Source of the DNA: Acorus gramineus
Taxonomy: Eukaryota; Streptophyta; Magnoliopsida; Acorales; Acoraceae
Length of the DNA stretch: 64,000 nucleotides
Direction of reading: 5' to 3'
Assembly: GCA_030737835.1 (NCBI GenBank)
Contig: CM060850.1
Location: 23,229,774-23,293,773 of the forward strand
Part shown: positions 48,471 to 64,000 of the stretch, piece after piece
Layout of the letters: each line of letters starts with the position of its first letter
How positions within the stretch are numbered: position 1 is the first letter of the stretch
Notes under the pieces: model-generated
Databases searched by the model: none
Seen by the model: the letters and a program-made list of their open reading frames with translations, nothing else
What the model was told of the DNA's origin: nothing
Made by a program: the position numbers and the translations under genes

Positions 48471-48880
48471 ATTATAATTAGAGTCTATTTTCAAGTATCT
48501 AAAAAATTTCAGTGAATCTATAGCAATTTTGTGAGTTAGAGAAAGTGTGAAAGAAAACAAAGTCAATTTGTTGTCTACTCAAGTGTAAATTTATGCTATA
48601 CCGGGTTTAGAGGGACACCCCACTTATGTGAAAAAGGGGAGACATACATTATGGTGGGTTTAGCTCACAAATATATTGCGTGAAATTTATTTTTTTGGAC
48701 AAACTTTATTTGAAATTTCGGTCCCTAGTATTTTAATGTTCCATAATTGTTTTTGGGTCTCCATCAGATCGAATTCTTTGTGGATTGTTACAGCCTCTTC
48801 TGGGTCGGATCCTATTACAACCGTTAACCGATTGGATGAAATGCTGCATTATTTGTCGAAATATTTGACCTATTAGTGCC

Positions 48881-50962
48881 TATATTGATTATTGGATACC
48901 ATAAGTACCTAACTTTTTTTTGTTGGATGGTCTCCCAACTCATATGCCTTATGTGATGTTTACTCTTCAAACTTCTAGTTAGGAGGGTCAGCATGTACCA
49001 CACGTTTTCAAATCCTCTCCAAGCACATTGTCTTCTTTTTTTTTTTGCTTTAAAAATTCCCACTTTGTTTGTGCGAGCATCAAAGGACAAATTCCCTGAT
49101 TTAAAATGTTATTCATCCATTCGAATTGGCATCGCAACGAAGCTTCGAAGAAGCCACACATGCAATAAAAAAAATAAAAACCCAAAGATGAAGACTATAT
49201 CATAAGTCAAGATGACCCAAATTAAAGTACATAATAAAATATTATCTTATGATATGTTAATGTTGGAGAGTTGTGAATCCGTGCATTGTATCCAAGTGGG
49301 ACAATGATGGGCAGCCAAGTATTTTTCATTTACATTGACTAAAAAGTATGATTTGTATTTAATAGAAATTGAACACATGAACCAACCTAGTCAGACCATG
49401 TCTGAAGGTAGTGATGGCACTTTTGTTGCCAGGCTGAGACAATCTGCCATTCCTGTCGGGCCTTTGCTTTCTGGATGCGTTTTAACTGACTGATCTCTGT
49501 GTATGATAAAAGAAGAATATTATTAAACATTTTAGTCTTATTGAAATCTTTATTTGAAGTCATGAATTTATATGAAATGACTATCAGTTGAACTTATATT
49601 TGAAAAATCATATGTGCACCAATGTGTGCAGCTCCGCTCCTTTTAAAAAAAAAATTATATACTTATCAATCGAAATACATATATTATTATAAAAAATGAA
49701 ATATATGTTTTGATAAAATAAAATATTCTTCTTAGAAAAACTAAAAAAATTTAAATTTCTCTGATACCTTAATAAGGTATTAAATATATAATAAACTATC
49801 ATAGTATACACTCCAATAAAATAATAGATAAGCATCGAGATATTATTTTTAGACTGCAGATATGACTACAACATAAACTGAGTATATTATCGCTCCTCCT
49901 CACATTTTCAATGACCTTGGCAACTTGAGGCTGTTGGCTCGTATTTGATATATAAACTAAAATTACCAAGTTTTTTTTTTAAAAAAAAACTATTATTAAC
50001 ATATTTTTATCAAGGAAAAAAAAAAAAAAAATGATGCCAAAGTTCTGCGTGATTGACTTATCATTAGTCGATGTTTTCTACAACCACCACCAACAGTGAT
50101 TGTAACCGGTTTGTTTGTGAAAAGAACCTATCTTTCTGAATTATCTATGATTGGTGATGGTTTGTCTTTTATTGGTTGGAAGATTTGAGTTAGGTTTATT
50201 GTTTTGATTGGAATTGGAAAGTTATTGTTTGGATGCCAAGCAATCGCTAAAGTCAATCCGCGGAATAGCAATGGACTTCGGGTCTCCAAGTCAATGTGCA
50301 CAGAACAGGGACGTTTTCTGTCTCCTTGGCCAAAAGGTAATATTTATTTTAAATAGTCATAGTAAAAACAAGTAGATAAAAATTATCATTAATCTCTCAT
50401 CAAACTAAAAGAATAGATATTGATTCTTGGTTTCAACGAGGAGATGTATTTTTAGAAATTTCACCATCGAACAAAAAAAAAACTACACAATATAAGGTAA
50501 ACATAGCAAACTAAGCTTGAGTCTAGCACTTACCCTCTCGAAGAATGTATCAAACCTAGGAAGTGTCCATTTTCACAAAAAAAAAAAAAAAAAAGTGTGA
50601 TGTGTCTTTTATGAGTGATGACTTCATGTAGCTTCAAAGAGCGGTTCTCTTTAATGACAAAAATGTGGATAAAAATATTCAATCAATTTTTTGTATGAAA
50701 TCATGTATTATTTATAAGTTGTTAAAACCAATAACAAGGCATCACGTAACTGATTGTGGCTCAAATGTAGTTGTGCATCACCTCTCCATTCGGCCACGTG
50801 CTCTTGAACTAAGTTGCGAAGGTAAGAATGATTTTGACTTCATCGTGTTGATCATAACTAGATATATTCAATATTTGATTATCCATCCCACCAAAAAAAA
50901 AAAGAAGTTTGATTATCCATCCATGCTGGGCGCTTATTTGTTTAAGGCTACTTGATCTATTA
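48881..50962. other. AT-rich spacer without supported features
   Basis: Several short frames exist but none shows a domain or codon bias. Poly(A)/poly(T) runs occur at 49970-50030 and 50577-50595. Confidence 0.4.
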
Positions 50963-51400
50963 GTCTCTGTGTTGACAGAGAATTAAGTTATTTTAATGTT
51001 TGTGACTATTTTAGTACAAATAAGAATAAATAAATTTTTTGTTTGGTTGTGTTTTGAATTATTCTTACTGAAAAATATAATAATAAAATTCTTATTGTTT
51101 AGACAAAATGTGAATAAAGATTTATATAAAGATGAAAAAAATAATAACAGTTGATTTGACAGTAGATTTATAAAAGGTGATGACAGTTGATTCGACAGTT
51201 GGCCCACACATATTCTTTGGGTGGAATAACTTAGAATAACTTTAATTCCAGGAGTTGGTTGGAATCGATATGCCACTTTATATAAGTTTATTCTGCATAA
51301 GATATTACAGGATATATCAGGCAAACAAATGGGTTAAAACCCATATTCCAGTCAATACCAGATTATCCGGATGCTTATTCCCGTTTCAAACGGGGGCTTA
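50963..51400. mobile_element. MITE family A, copy 4
   Basis: Shares ttttttgtttggttgtgt, aatataataataaaattctt, gtgaataaagattta, gatttgacagtagattta and gttggcccacacatattctt with the other copies, in the same order. Ends are approximate. Confidence 0.65.
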
Positions 51401-52430
51401 AAGCTCATGACATGGTACTAACGCACCACGTGAGCCTCACACGTGACATCGACATTGTGTGAACACTCAATTATTTTTTTCTTTCTAGGATACAAATAAT
51501 ATAATTATCATATATTTTTAAAATCAAATAATTGTTTCAAAACATGTATTTAGAAAATATTTAGAGTTGAGTGCATCATGGGAGAACAATGATTCATGCG
51601 CTCATAAATAACCTCACTCAATAATATTATAGTTAAAAATTATCTTAATTTTAAGATATTATGTTTTAGTGGATGCTCATGATCATGCCATCTTATAATA
51701 AAAATATACATGCGTATCAAATAATTAATATTATTTTTGTCAAAATCTAGTGTAAATGTAATTAGTTCATTGAATTGAAATATTTAAAATTTATTCCTAA
51801 ATATCTTCACACACACGTGTCACCAAAAGGTTAGGTTGCAAACTTATTTTATAGCCCTATGCATTATGATAATGTAATATATAATACGCTATATTATTGT
51901 ATGAGGTTTTATCATAACGTATGATGCAAAAAATTATTATTTCTTTAACGTGAAAAAAATACATCAATGCTCCCAGTATATATTTTATTTCACATAACTG
52001 CATGTATGTACATCAATGAAAGATTGTATGATTTAAAAAAAAAAATGGTATGGACTACAGTTGAGAATACAACAGGGATTAGAAATATCATTTTTTTTTT
52101 ATTATTAATGTACATCATTGTTTTATTTTTTTTTTTAAAATACGTATTTTTGTTTATAAATATACGATAAAAATAGATTTTTTTAAAATTTTAAAAAATT
52201 TATTTTTTAAAATTACCAGATCCATAAAAATTCACGGAGTATGAATCTTGAATTGAAAAATTACGTGATGAATGAAGCACTATCAACCCAATCTGACGAG
52301 AGTCCAAATAGGGGATCAGTAAAATCCAACCCCAACAACGCCCCGTGTGTGGGCGGCGTCTCTCTCTTCCGCTAAAATTTCATTTATTAATTACGGCGGT
52401 CGGGAGCGTGTCGAGTTATTGAGCAAACCA
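51401..52430. other. Upstream spacer of the Ca2+-ATPase gene
   Basis: AT-rich until about 52330, then more GC (gccccgtgtgtgggcggcg), probably the start of the promoter or leader region. No firm TATA box. Confidence 0.4.
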
Positions 52431-52662
52431 ACGTTCCATTGAACAACCCCCCCCCCCCCCCGCAAAAAAAACGCAACCGTCCGCATTGGCAACCCAAAAC
52501 CGTCCCGTCCCCTTCAAAAATCACCCCCCTCCCCCTCCTAAAACGAATCATCGAATTTTCTGCTTTTGTGGGTCTCCCTTTCTTTTGCTCTCTTTTTCTA
52601 CTATATTTGCTTTGCTTTGTTTTGTATTCAATCCATCTTTGTCACTCCCTCCTTCGAAGAAG

Positions 52663-53031
52663 GTACGGTCAACATTCTCTCTCTCTCTCTCTCTGTGTTG
52701 TGTCTGGGTTTGTCTTTCTCTCTTTCTCTGTCTCTCTCTTTTGGTCGATTGGGTACTGTTTCTTGGGTTGTTCACTAACTCTCCTCTACTGGGTTCTTCA
52801 TTTTTTTTCTTGTTGATTCAAGATCTGGTTGGTTTTTGTGTTCTCTGTTTTGAATTTTGTGGATTTTGTACTCAAATTCTGTGATTGATGGCTTTGACAT
52901 GAAGTTGATTGAATTGTGTCAGTTATGAAAGCTTTCAGACAAGCAAAAAACCGTTCTAAACCGCTTTTTTACTTTGTTGTTGATGATGTTGTTCTTCTTA
53001 TTAACAAATTCATAACTTTTTGAAATTTCAG
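52663..53031 (+). other. 5'-UTR intron of the ECA2-like gene
   Basis: Donor gaagaag|gtacgg and acceptor tgaaatttcag|g. The 5' part holds a (CT)n tract (52676-52740), a feature of leader introns and leader regions in plants. The overlapping open frames on both strands at 52439-52884 result from this low-complexity stretch. Confidence 0.6.
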
Positions 53032-53068
53032 GTGGGAATTTGAGAGGGCCCCGATACAAACCGATCAG

Positions 53069-53107
53069 ATGCAGACTGACTGTTTGGTTTCGTGCCTCCT
53101 CCATTAG
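53069..53107 (+). CDS. Upstream open reading frame in the ECA2-like leader
   Basis: 12 codons ([12 protein letters not shown]) ending 35 bp before the first in-frame ATG of the pump. It lies after the leader-intron acceptor, so it should be in the mature mRNA and may lower translation of the main frame. Conservation is unknown. Confidence 0.4.
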   Translation: MQTDCLVSCLLH

Positions 53108-53142
53108 AAGAACAAGAACCAACGCATAATTCACATTTGGGC

Positions 53143-57712
<4,570 letters not shown>

Positions 57713-57810
57713 CATGATACATTGGAGTTTGAATATGGTTTGCTATACAGAAGTTGTATAAAAAAAAACATGCATTACTTGATGTAGGTGTAATTTGTAC
57801 TTGAGGATTT

Positions 57811-57816
57811 AATAAA
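57811..57816 (+). terminator. Polyadenylation signal of the ECA2-like gene
   Basis: AATAAA about 100 bp after the stop codon, at a normal distance for a plant 3' UTR. Confidence 0.6.
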
Positions 57817-57821
57817 AGCTT

Positions 57822-58192
57822 TGGGCCGGTTTGGTTGATTGTATTATAGTTTTTGAGAATTCTCATGAATTGTCAGTTCTAATGATGATGCACTTGAAAT
57901 CGAAACAAAATAAAAAAATAATCACAATTCATCTCTTATGATCATAATATTTTTGTTCTTGTATTCTAAACCGTAAACAAAATATTCTATTTTGATGCTA
58001 TCATTGTGCATCTTTTTATGTAGTGTTTAAAGTGCAACTTATTTGAAAAATTACTTTTATTTTTTTAATTATATACAATTTTATTTTATATTACAATTAA
58101 TTAACACGGCTAAATTAAAAATGATTTATTATTTATTTTTTCTGAAATAGTTATTATTTATCTCAAAATAATCTATGTTGTTATCCAAACTG
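57822..58192. mobile_element. Candidate MITE just after the Ca2+-ATPase gene
   Basis: The left gggccggtttggttgattgt pairs loosely with the complement of gttatccaaactgg at the right. AT-rich and non-coding. No sure target duplication, so tentative. Confidence 0.3.
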
Positions 58193-58369
58193 GAATAAAT
58201 GAATATATTTCATTTGATTTACATTGAATTTTTTGTTGTGTTAGTGTTAGTTGTGTTATAGATAAAGAATTAGTGTTTTTAAATACATATATTTCAGGTT
58301 TTATCATTCCTATTTTTTCCCCGTAGAAGTTGTTTTGTAAACGAGATTGGAATCTTCTATTTTGTAGAT

Positions 58370-58740
58370 TCGACAAGAACTCCAAGGTTGGAGAGGTCAT
58401 CTCCTAAGCTTGGGAAGCCGCCTTGTGCTCCTCAAAGCAATACTCACGAGTCTTGTCTTTTATTTTTTCTTCATTTTCAATGTTCTAGGTGGCATTCTTG
58501 ATAAAATGGAGAAAATAAAGAGATTCTTATGAACCGATAATAAGGAGAGCGGAAAGGGGCTCCATGTAATTTGCCAATGGGGGGGTGTTGGACATGCTTA
58601 TTGTTTGCAACATGATAAAGTCCACTTAGGTTAATTGCGGATTTGGAGACTCTTTTAATGATTTGCGATACTTACTATGTAGGATGTATTAGGCTTTTTT
58701 TTACCCTCATTCTAGAATTGCTTTATCTATGAGGTGGAAG
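58370..58740 (+). mobile_element. LINE ORF2 relic
   Basis: On +, LVLLKAILTSLVFYFFFIFN and ILDKMEKIKRFL match the post-reverse-transcriptase part of plant L1 ORF2 (usually LIKAVLSSLPTYFMSLF...LEKIQRDFLW). It has frame breaks and no ends, and is cut off by the adjoining MITE pair. Confidence 0.55.
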
Positions 58741-58756
58741 AATATTCTCGAGTGTG

Positions 58757-59950
58757 CTGTTTGAATAAAGACATAAGCTATTCTAGGATTTATGACTATT
58801 CTAAGAATAAATTACTATACCAATAGAATAAGTGAGTTTCTGTTTGGTGGTGTTTTTTTGTTATTCTTGTTAGAAAATGAAATAATAAAGCTTTGGTGTT
58901 TGGTTGAATTTGGATAGATTGTTGGATACCCTCACTACCCCCTTTGAGAACCATCACCCACCATCGAGAACACCACAGCCACCACCAGTAACCACCACCA
59001 CCACCATTCACTACCCACCATGACCATGAACCACCACCAAAACACCACCACCAAAACCAAGAACCAATACTACCACCACGGTTCGGAACTACCACCACCA
59101 CGACCAGGTCCACCACCATGCACCACCACCACCCAGTCCATCGCCGAAAACCATCACCACCACCACCACCCGGTCCACCATCGAGAACCACCACCACCAC
59201 CACCAAGTCCGCTGAGAACCATCACTACTACCACCTCCCGGTCCACCATCGAGAATCACCTCCATCACCACCACGTTTTCATTTTGGGGGAGATGATGAA
59301 TAGTGGGAGGGATAGTGAAAACATTGATGGGATGGGTGGGGCCCACTTATTCTAGCGTCCAAATTCCAGCCAATACCAGTCATCCAAACAGCATTTTTGG
59401 TCTTATTCCATTCTATTCCAACCAATTCCACCCTTATGTTTGTACCCAAACAGCCCCGAGGTGTTTAATGTTCTTGAAGAGGATTCAATTTCATCCCAAC
59501 AAAAGGATTATCCATTTTTTTGAAATGACAAATGGAATCATGATGCTTTCCTAACTTAATTTTTTCCCAATCTTTTAGGGTTGCTTTTGATGAGAACAAC
59601 ATCATTAGTAATTTCTTCACTTGTGATGATAATACTATTATTTGGACCCCAACTCTACAAGGATCTAAATGACATTGAATTGTCATAATTATCTTCTCTT
59701 CTCGTGGCTATCCAAGAGATGATTCTAGATTTAGAAGAAAATGATCAATGATATGGAAGTTCACACCACATTTCAGTTATTATGTAATCTACAAACTAAA
59801 AAATCAACTTTTATTATTATGATTTTCAATGAGAATAACAAAAAATACAAGCAAATATAAAATCACTTATTCTACTAGTATAAATATTTATTCTTGGAAT
59901 AACCCTAAACTTCAGAATAACTTGTGTCTCTATCAAAACAGGGCATTAGT
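58757..59950. mobile_element. MITE family A copy 5, enlarged by a CCA-rich array
   Basis: The left end (ctgtttgaataaagacataag) and right end (cttgtgtctctatcaaaacag) are inverted, and each is followed inward by family A sequence. The inside holds the CCA-rich block at 58940-59290 and then ordinary AT-rich DNA. It may be two copies facing each other or one copy with long inverted ends. Confidence 0.55.
58940..59290. repeat. CCA/CCACCACC minisatellite
   Basis: Long CCA runs broken by a recurring ggtccaccatcgagaa unit (roughly 40-60 bp apart). All overlapping His/Pro and Gly/Trp frames on both strands come from it and are not genes. Confidence 0.9.
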
Positions 59951-60399
59951 GATCGGAATTGGGATTTGGTTGTTGTGGCCTTAGGGTCTAATTGGTCATT
60001 TAAAGACTTCAATGATACGTGGAGTTGGCTCCATAAGAAGTGTAAACATGTCAATCGAAGTAATCTTGCAAAATTCTAATGACTAATTCCCCATATGGTG
60101 TGTTGGAGCACTTATAGTTAGCATGCAACATATGTATTTTCTAGAGCAAAATGATCGATATCGAGAATACTTGGGTTGTTATCTCCTTTAATCTTAGAAT
60201 TTGGATTCATTCAATCTTAGGTGTGAATATGCCTTACTTCCATTATGGGGAATATACTGTTTTAATTTTATTATCTATGTGATTGTTTTTTATTTGGAGG
60301 GGTTTTGTAATTCTTTTCCGTTTTTTCTATTTTGTTGGGAGCTGTTACTTTCACCCTATTAAGCGAGAACTCCATCCGATTGAAAAACTAATTTGTTTG
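59951..60399. other. Spacer, nothing recognised
   Basis: It may continue the LINE relic (a T-rich end near 60285-60340), but I could not support this. Confidence 0.35.
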
Positions 60400-60760
60400 A
60401 GGTGGGAAGGAGAACAAAGGGAAAAAAAAAAGAAATAGAGCGGTGAGGAGGACGATAAAGGTTGGTGGAAGATGACAGCAGGAGGAGAAGGGAGACAGAG
60501 AGAGAAAAAGAAAGAGACAGAGAAAGAGAAAGAGAGATGCCGCGGAGGGTTAGGGTGGTGTGGGACGTTGGGGGAGGACAACTGTTGGGTAGGGGAGACA
60601 TAGAAAAAGAGAGGAAAAAAAAGAGAAAATGAGAAAAGGTGGGTGAAATGGGCAACAATGAGAGAGGCTCACCCCAACCCCCACTGTCGCCCTCCCAATC
60701 CCCTCTTTCTTTCTCTTCTCTTCTCTCTTTTCTTTCGGTTGGCCACCCAACCTTGAAAAT
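60400..60760. repeat. Purine tract followed by a pyrimidine tract
   Basis: From 60400 to 60655 the + strand is mostly A/G (gagaaaaagaaagagacaga and similar); from 60668 to 60745 it is mostly C/T (ctttctttctcttctcttct). This makes low-complexity Ser/Leu/Phe frames on -. No gene. Confidence 0.75.
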
Positions 60761-61812
60761 TTTAAAAATGGTGTGAGTCTAAATGCCCCCTTTTGGTTTT
60801 GGATATCCATCTCATTTTGGTACTCTGAGTTTTCTAATATTGCTTCATGTTGTGACATGATTGATGTCCATCGCTTTCTCAACACCCCACTTCCAACACT
60901 CTTAATTCCTCACTCCCCACATTTTACTCTCCAACATTTCACACTTTCACCCCTCTCTGGTCCCTCACCTTATTAAGGAAGTCTATAAATAAAGGGCTTG
61001 CAATGCAATATAACATTATTAATTAAAAATAAGAAGTCTCCACATATTTTATCTATGTAATTTACTTTATTTTTTGTAACTATCATTTTTTTTTTTTTTT
61101 CAGTATCACTTTCTCCCCCATCTACTAATTCAGACTTTTATATTTTCAGTTTCAATACAATCGAGGTAGCAACAGTTTACAATTTCTATATAAAAAAATT
61201 GTCCTTTTGTTCCACAACACTTTCTTGGGTGGCTCTATTTGAGCCTCTTTAAATTGTAAATAAGCGCTCCTTAAAGATTTATTTAGATGTTCTTAATAAG
61301 TACACCCCAAATAAGTACGTCCACCTAATTTTTTGATAAAATCTTCAATGAACATCATTTTAATAAGCATGCCCTCCATCTCATATAAATTCTTTTATTT
61401 ATTTATAAATTCTTGAATATATATTCTTCCTTACACGGGAAAGAAGACAATGCGGAGAATATTATTTTTACTTTGTGGTTGGGCATGGATTTTCTTTCAC
61501 AAAAAAATGAGGTACACAATTTATCTAGGATTTCTATCAATATTGTTTAGTGTAGGATTTCAATTTTTATTTTTTTTTAGGTTTCAGTGTTTTGAGAATT
61601 TGTGTGAATACTGTGAATTCATCTTTAGAAACAAGATGACCAACAAAAATTACAAAGAAAATCATAGATTAAAATACTTGCCTTCCTTCCATGACTTCTA
61701 ACTCCATTTTAACTTAAAATTTTCCAAGTCATCAATGACCCAAGGTCAAGATACAAGATCTTGACAACTCACCAAAAAGGACATCCCATCTCTCGCAAAA
61801 ACCTCAGCAAGC
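60761..61812. other. Spacer, nothing recognised
   Basis: AT-rich; the frame 61450-61701 is Phe-rich without a known domain. Confidence 0.4.
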
Positions 61813-61954
61813 CTAATATTGAATTTTCAATATTGTCGGGTATCCTACCAGGCCTAATGTTTCAACCTTTTCGGTTTTATTTTACATACTCCTGTGTGGA
61901 GTTGTAATTCTTTGTACAATTATAGTAATACAATCTTTACTAAAGAAAAAAAAA
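61813..61954 (+). mobile_element. Short LINE 3' end with 10-bp target duplication
   Basis: A 142-bp insert ends in an A run after gtacaattatagtaataca, a typical LINE 3' UTR pattern. It is flanked by CTCAGCAAGC at 61803-61812 and 61955-61964, a perfect 10-bp duplication. Strongly 5'-truncated. Confidence 0.8.
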
Positions 61955-61964
61955 CTCAGCAAGC

Positions 61965-62216
61965 TTCAAAAAGGACAATATGGAGGTTTGTTAATAATAG
62001 GTCCATCAAGAAAAATAAAAGGGCAAATGGGCAATTTGAAAGATAATTCAAGTCCAGAAATCCCATTTCTCTAAGTACTTGCTCATGGATCCTACAAAGA
62101 AAAAGGGTGAGAGTTAGGATTTGATGTTAAAAGGGCTTATAAATTAAGTTATGAAAATGTGAGAGACTTACTAATAAAAATATCATGTTTATAATTTAGA
62201 GGAACTCAAATGTTAT
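61965..62216. other. Spacer, nothing recognised
   Basis: AT-rich, no feature. Confidence 0.4.
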
Positions 62217-62960
62217 TGGGTGGGTCTAATTGCACTATTATTTTTATCTCGCACACCTTATCTTTCTACACCTCACCAAAATAAGTTTGGTGTTTAAAAC
62301 ACTCCAAGTGTAAGATCCATTTATGCAAGAGTAGGATGAGGAGGAGGAGGAGGGTGGGGCGGGGCTTGGTGGGGAAGCGCCTCCGAGAAGATACATCGGC
62401 AATCCTCAACATCCGCGAAGGTCCGAGAAAGCAGAGAAACGGTGTTCTATACATAGACACTATAAGTGTCGGTGGTAGACGTCTCCTATGTTGATCCGAG
62501 AAGGTGAAGCAAAACTTTTACTTAAACATTGATAAATTCCTATAGCCGTTTAAACATTGATTAACACTATCATAGCACTGTTTAGGGTTACATAAGATTA
62601 GAATATCAACAAGCCTTACAAAAATAAAAATAGGTGGCTTCAAAGACTTCAAAAACAAATACACGAAGAGACAACTTCATTAAGCTTAGCACGTATAGAG
62701 GTTACAAAAATATTTAATCGATCTCAACAACATAAACCTAACTAGTTGGGTTGCATGTCTACTCTTTTTAAAATTATTGGTCAATATTCTGTTTTATCGA
62801 TATCATATTTATCGAAGAATTCAAATATGATAGATATTCTACGTGTTTAACTTCTTTTAGAGTCTACGAATTGATAATCTGTTCTTATCGACAGCCTATT
62901 TGTTTAAACTTTTCATATTTGTCGACAATCTTGGTATTTACGTCACTAGTCAATAAGAGG
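62217..62960. mobile_element. Partial relative of the 45990-47263 TIR element
   Basis: tgggtgggtctaattgcact, ttatttttatctcgcacacc and a GGA/GGT-rich patch (62336-62365) follow the order of the 45990 element. Farther on, gtcgac-type motifs (cttatcgacagcc, tttgtcgacaatc) recur as in its array. The right end was not found. Confidence 0.4.
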
Positions 62961-63199
62961 AGTGCATAATATCTTAGTATAAATGGATCTTTTTATTATA
63001 ATCCGATTAACTAGGGCGTGCACGGTAAAATGAGAGGTTCAATTAGACGGATCGAATAATATTTTCATTCCGGGTCGGATCCGGTTATAGTACGGCTTGG
63101 CCCGTTTATTCAGATCGACGTGTTGGACAGTTGGCGGGTGCACTGAACGAACGGCTGCTGTTTGGCACACGTAAAAGCGATTATCGCATAAATAAAGCA

Positions 63200-63292
63200 A
63201 CCAAGCAGAGAGAGAGAAAGAGAGAGACATCACGCATTTTTAGGGTTCTTGCGGTCACACTGGAATCTTTCGCTCGTTCTCGTGATTCGGCG
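63200..63292 (+). promoter_or_regulatory. Leader of the NSR-like gene
   Basis: A GA-rich tract (agagagagaaagagagagac at about 63207) and a telo-box-like tttagggttc at 63239-63248 lie 45-90 bp before the ATG. Both are common in plant leaders. No clear TATA box. Confidence 0.4.
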
Positions 63293-63422
63293 ATGGCGGA
63301 CCCCTATTGGAGATACACAGAAGGGCGTCAGTCGGCGGTGGCCCCTCCGCCTACTCACTCGATGATGCCTCTCCCGCCGCAGGCCTCACTTCCCATGAAG
63401 CGCTCGCGCCCCGACTACCCCG
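63293..63422 (+). CDS. Nuclear speckle RNA-binding protein (NSR-like), first exon only
   Basis: The ATG opens MADPYWRYTEGRQ, a proline stretch, then MKRSRPDYP, and meets a donor (ccccg|gtgagt). MAD-YW near the start followed by KR-R-D-Y before the first splice site is the N-terminus of plant NSR-type RRM proteins, nuclear-speckle factors that modulate alternative splicing with long non-coding RNAs. The RRM itself would be in later exons outside the window, so the call rests on about 43 residues. The open frame running past the donor to 63607 is intron read-through. Confidence 0.65.
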
Positions 63423-63904
63423 GTGAGTTAGGATTAGGGTTCCTTGTGGGTCTCCGAACGGGGATCTGGAAGGGTTTGATTGGTTCCATGTATCCTGGCT
63501 TCTTTCAGATGGATATGTTTACATGTGGTCTCGTTTGGATCTATTGTTTTCTTGGAAATCATAATCACTCTCTATGTCCATTTTTAGATCATAATAGATT
63601 GTGTTGAACTCGGTTTGGAAGAAATATATCCTTATTGATCCTCTTAGTTAATTCAATTTTTCGACTTATTGTTTAGGTTAAATCAAACAAGGGTTCTAAT
63701 TGAGCTGAATAATGAAATTAAGAAGAAAAAAATTTGATAAGGGATGTCTATTAATTCAATTGCTACCATGCTTGTGATTTTCCTTCTTTATAGAATTTTT
63801 TGGTCATATTTCAGTTTTTGTCTTTTTTAGTTGATACATTCTCTGATTAAAATGTTTGTAGATTGGGAATCTATCCTTTTGGCTTTTATTAGTTAACTAA
63901 TGCC

Positions 63905-63990
63905 TTCTTTTATAAGTAAGCCGTGGGATTTGAACCCAGGACTTATAGGTTGCAGATTTTGTTGCCAATCATTGATTTATGGGTCAAACC
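63905..63990 (-). mobile_element. tRNA-derived SINE, second copy, in the NSR-like intron
   Basis: Read on -: ggtttgacccataaatcaat, gattggcaac (A-box region), gggttcaaatccca (B box), then a short T/A tail. Same family as 23451-23542. The right flank is at the window edge. Confidence 0.65.
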
Positions 63991-64000
63991 ATGGTTAATT

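Larger units (their letters stand above)
45780..48880 (+). repeat. Degenerate triplication, units at about 45.8, 47.7 and 48.6 kb
   Basis: Three same-strand copies share gggcaccctatttttgtaaa / gggacaccccacttatgtg, gacctaaattgtaatggg-type segments, a 'cccacaaacacatc' region, then ttttggtccatagtatttta and ggtc-gat-tattacgacc. Copy 1 is split by the element 45990-47263. A MITE (48031-48470) separates copies 2 and 3. No open frame is conserved between copies. Confidence 0.65.

Noticed and set aside
52439-52884. Three overlapping frames before the Ca2+-ATPase
   Set aside because: They come from the (CT)n-rich leader and leader intron; no family match and splice sites cut through them.
53092-53142. 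Earlier start of the Ca2+-ATPase
   Set aside because: The upstream in-frame extension begins with GTG, not ATG; ATG at 53143 or 53152 matches the family N-terminus.
58796-59355. His/Pro-rich and Gly/Trp-rich frames on both strands
   Set aside because: Translations of the CCA minisatellite.
60351-60885. Ser/Leu/Phe-rich frames on -
   Set aside because: Low-complexity purine/pyrimidine tract, no start context or domain.
63423-63607. Extension of the NSR-like frame beyond 63422
   Set aside because: A good GT donor lies at 63423 and the later sequence is T-rich intron-like without similarity to the family.

Overview
This window is nuclear DNA from a flowering plant. The evidence is long, spliced genes of plant-only families (an ALMT anion channel, an ER-type Ca2+-ATPase closest to ECA2, a PUX10-like UBX protein, a KIC-like EF-hand protein and an NSR-like RNA-binding protein), plus nested plant transposons of the Copia, Gypsy-type LTR, hAT, Mutator-like, PIF/Harbinger, L1-type LINE and SINE classes. 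Coding 5' ends are markedly GC-rich while introns and spacers are AT-rich. That gradient fits a monocot or early-diverging angiosperm, but this is only an inference and the species cannot be named.

Layout. 1-2779: the 3' part of an ALMT gene on +, running off the left edge. 3154-9869: a 6.7-kb block with perfect 18-bp terminal inverted repeats and an 8-bp target duplication (hAT signature), filled with two oppositely oriented, broken Copia pieces; one Copia piece carries its own hAT MITE. 10170-11180: a LINE relic. 11753-17372: a Copia element on - with about 306-309 bp LTRs, a polymerase region and an unusual repeat-rich leader. 17770-18948: a near-complete 1.2-kb palindrome. 19215-20839: a tandem-repeat-rich element followed by a PIF-type MITE. 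21161-29736: the PUX10-like gene, whose 6.3-kb first intron holds a LINE with target duplication, a Mutator-type MITE inside that LINE, and two short retroposons. 30-35 kb: mostly decayed repeats. 35955-36308: the intronless KIC-like gene. 36.6-52.3 kb: repeat-dominated DNA, including a 2.5-kb solo LTR, several MITEs, a captured SR-protein exon and a degenerate triplication. 53143-57712: the ECA2-like Ca2+ pump, eight coding exons plus a 5'-UTR intron. 57.8-63.2 kb: further transposon remnants. 63293 to the right edge: first exon of an NSR-like RNA-binding protein gene.

The five host genes do not form a pathway. Two deal with calcium (the pump and a single-EF-hand sensor), one with anion transport, one with Cdc48-dependent protein or lipid-droplet turnover, and one with RNA processing. 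This is ordinary plant gene order with transposon-filled spacers. No clearly new multi-gene system was found. The most unusual items are the nested hAT/Copia block, the foldback palindrome, tandem arrays open on both strands, the repeat-rich Copia leader, and the captured splicing-factor exon with its splice donor kept.
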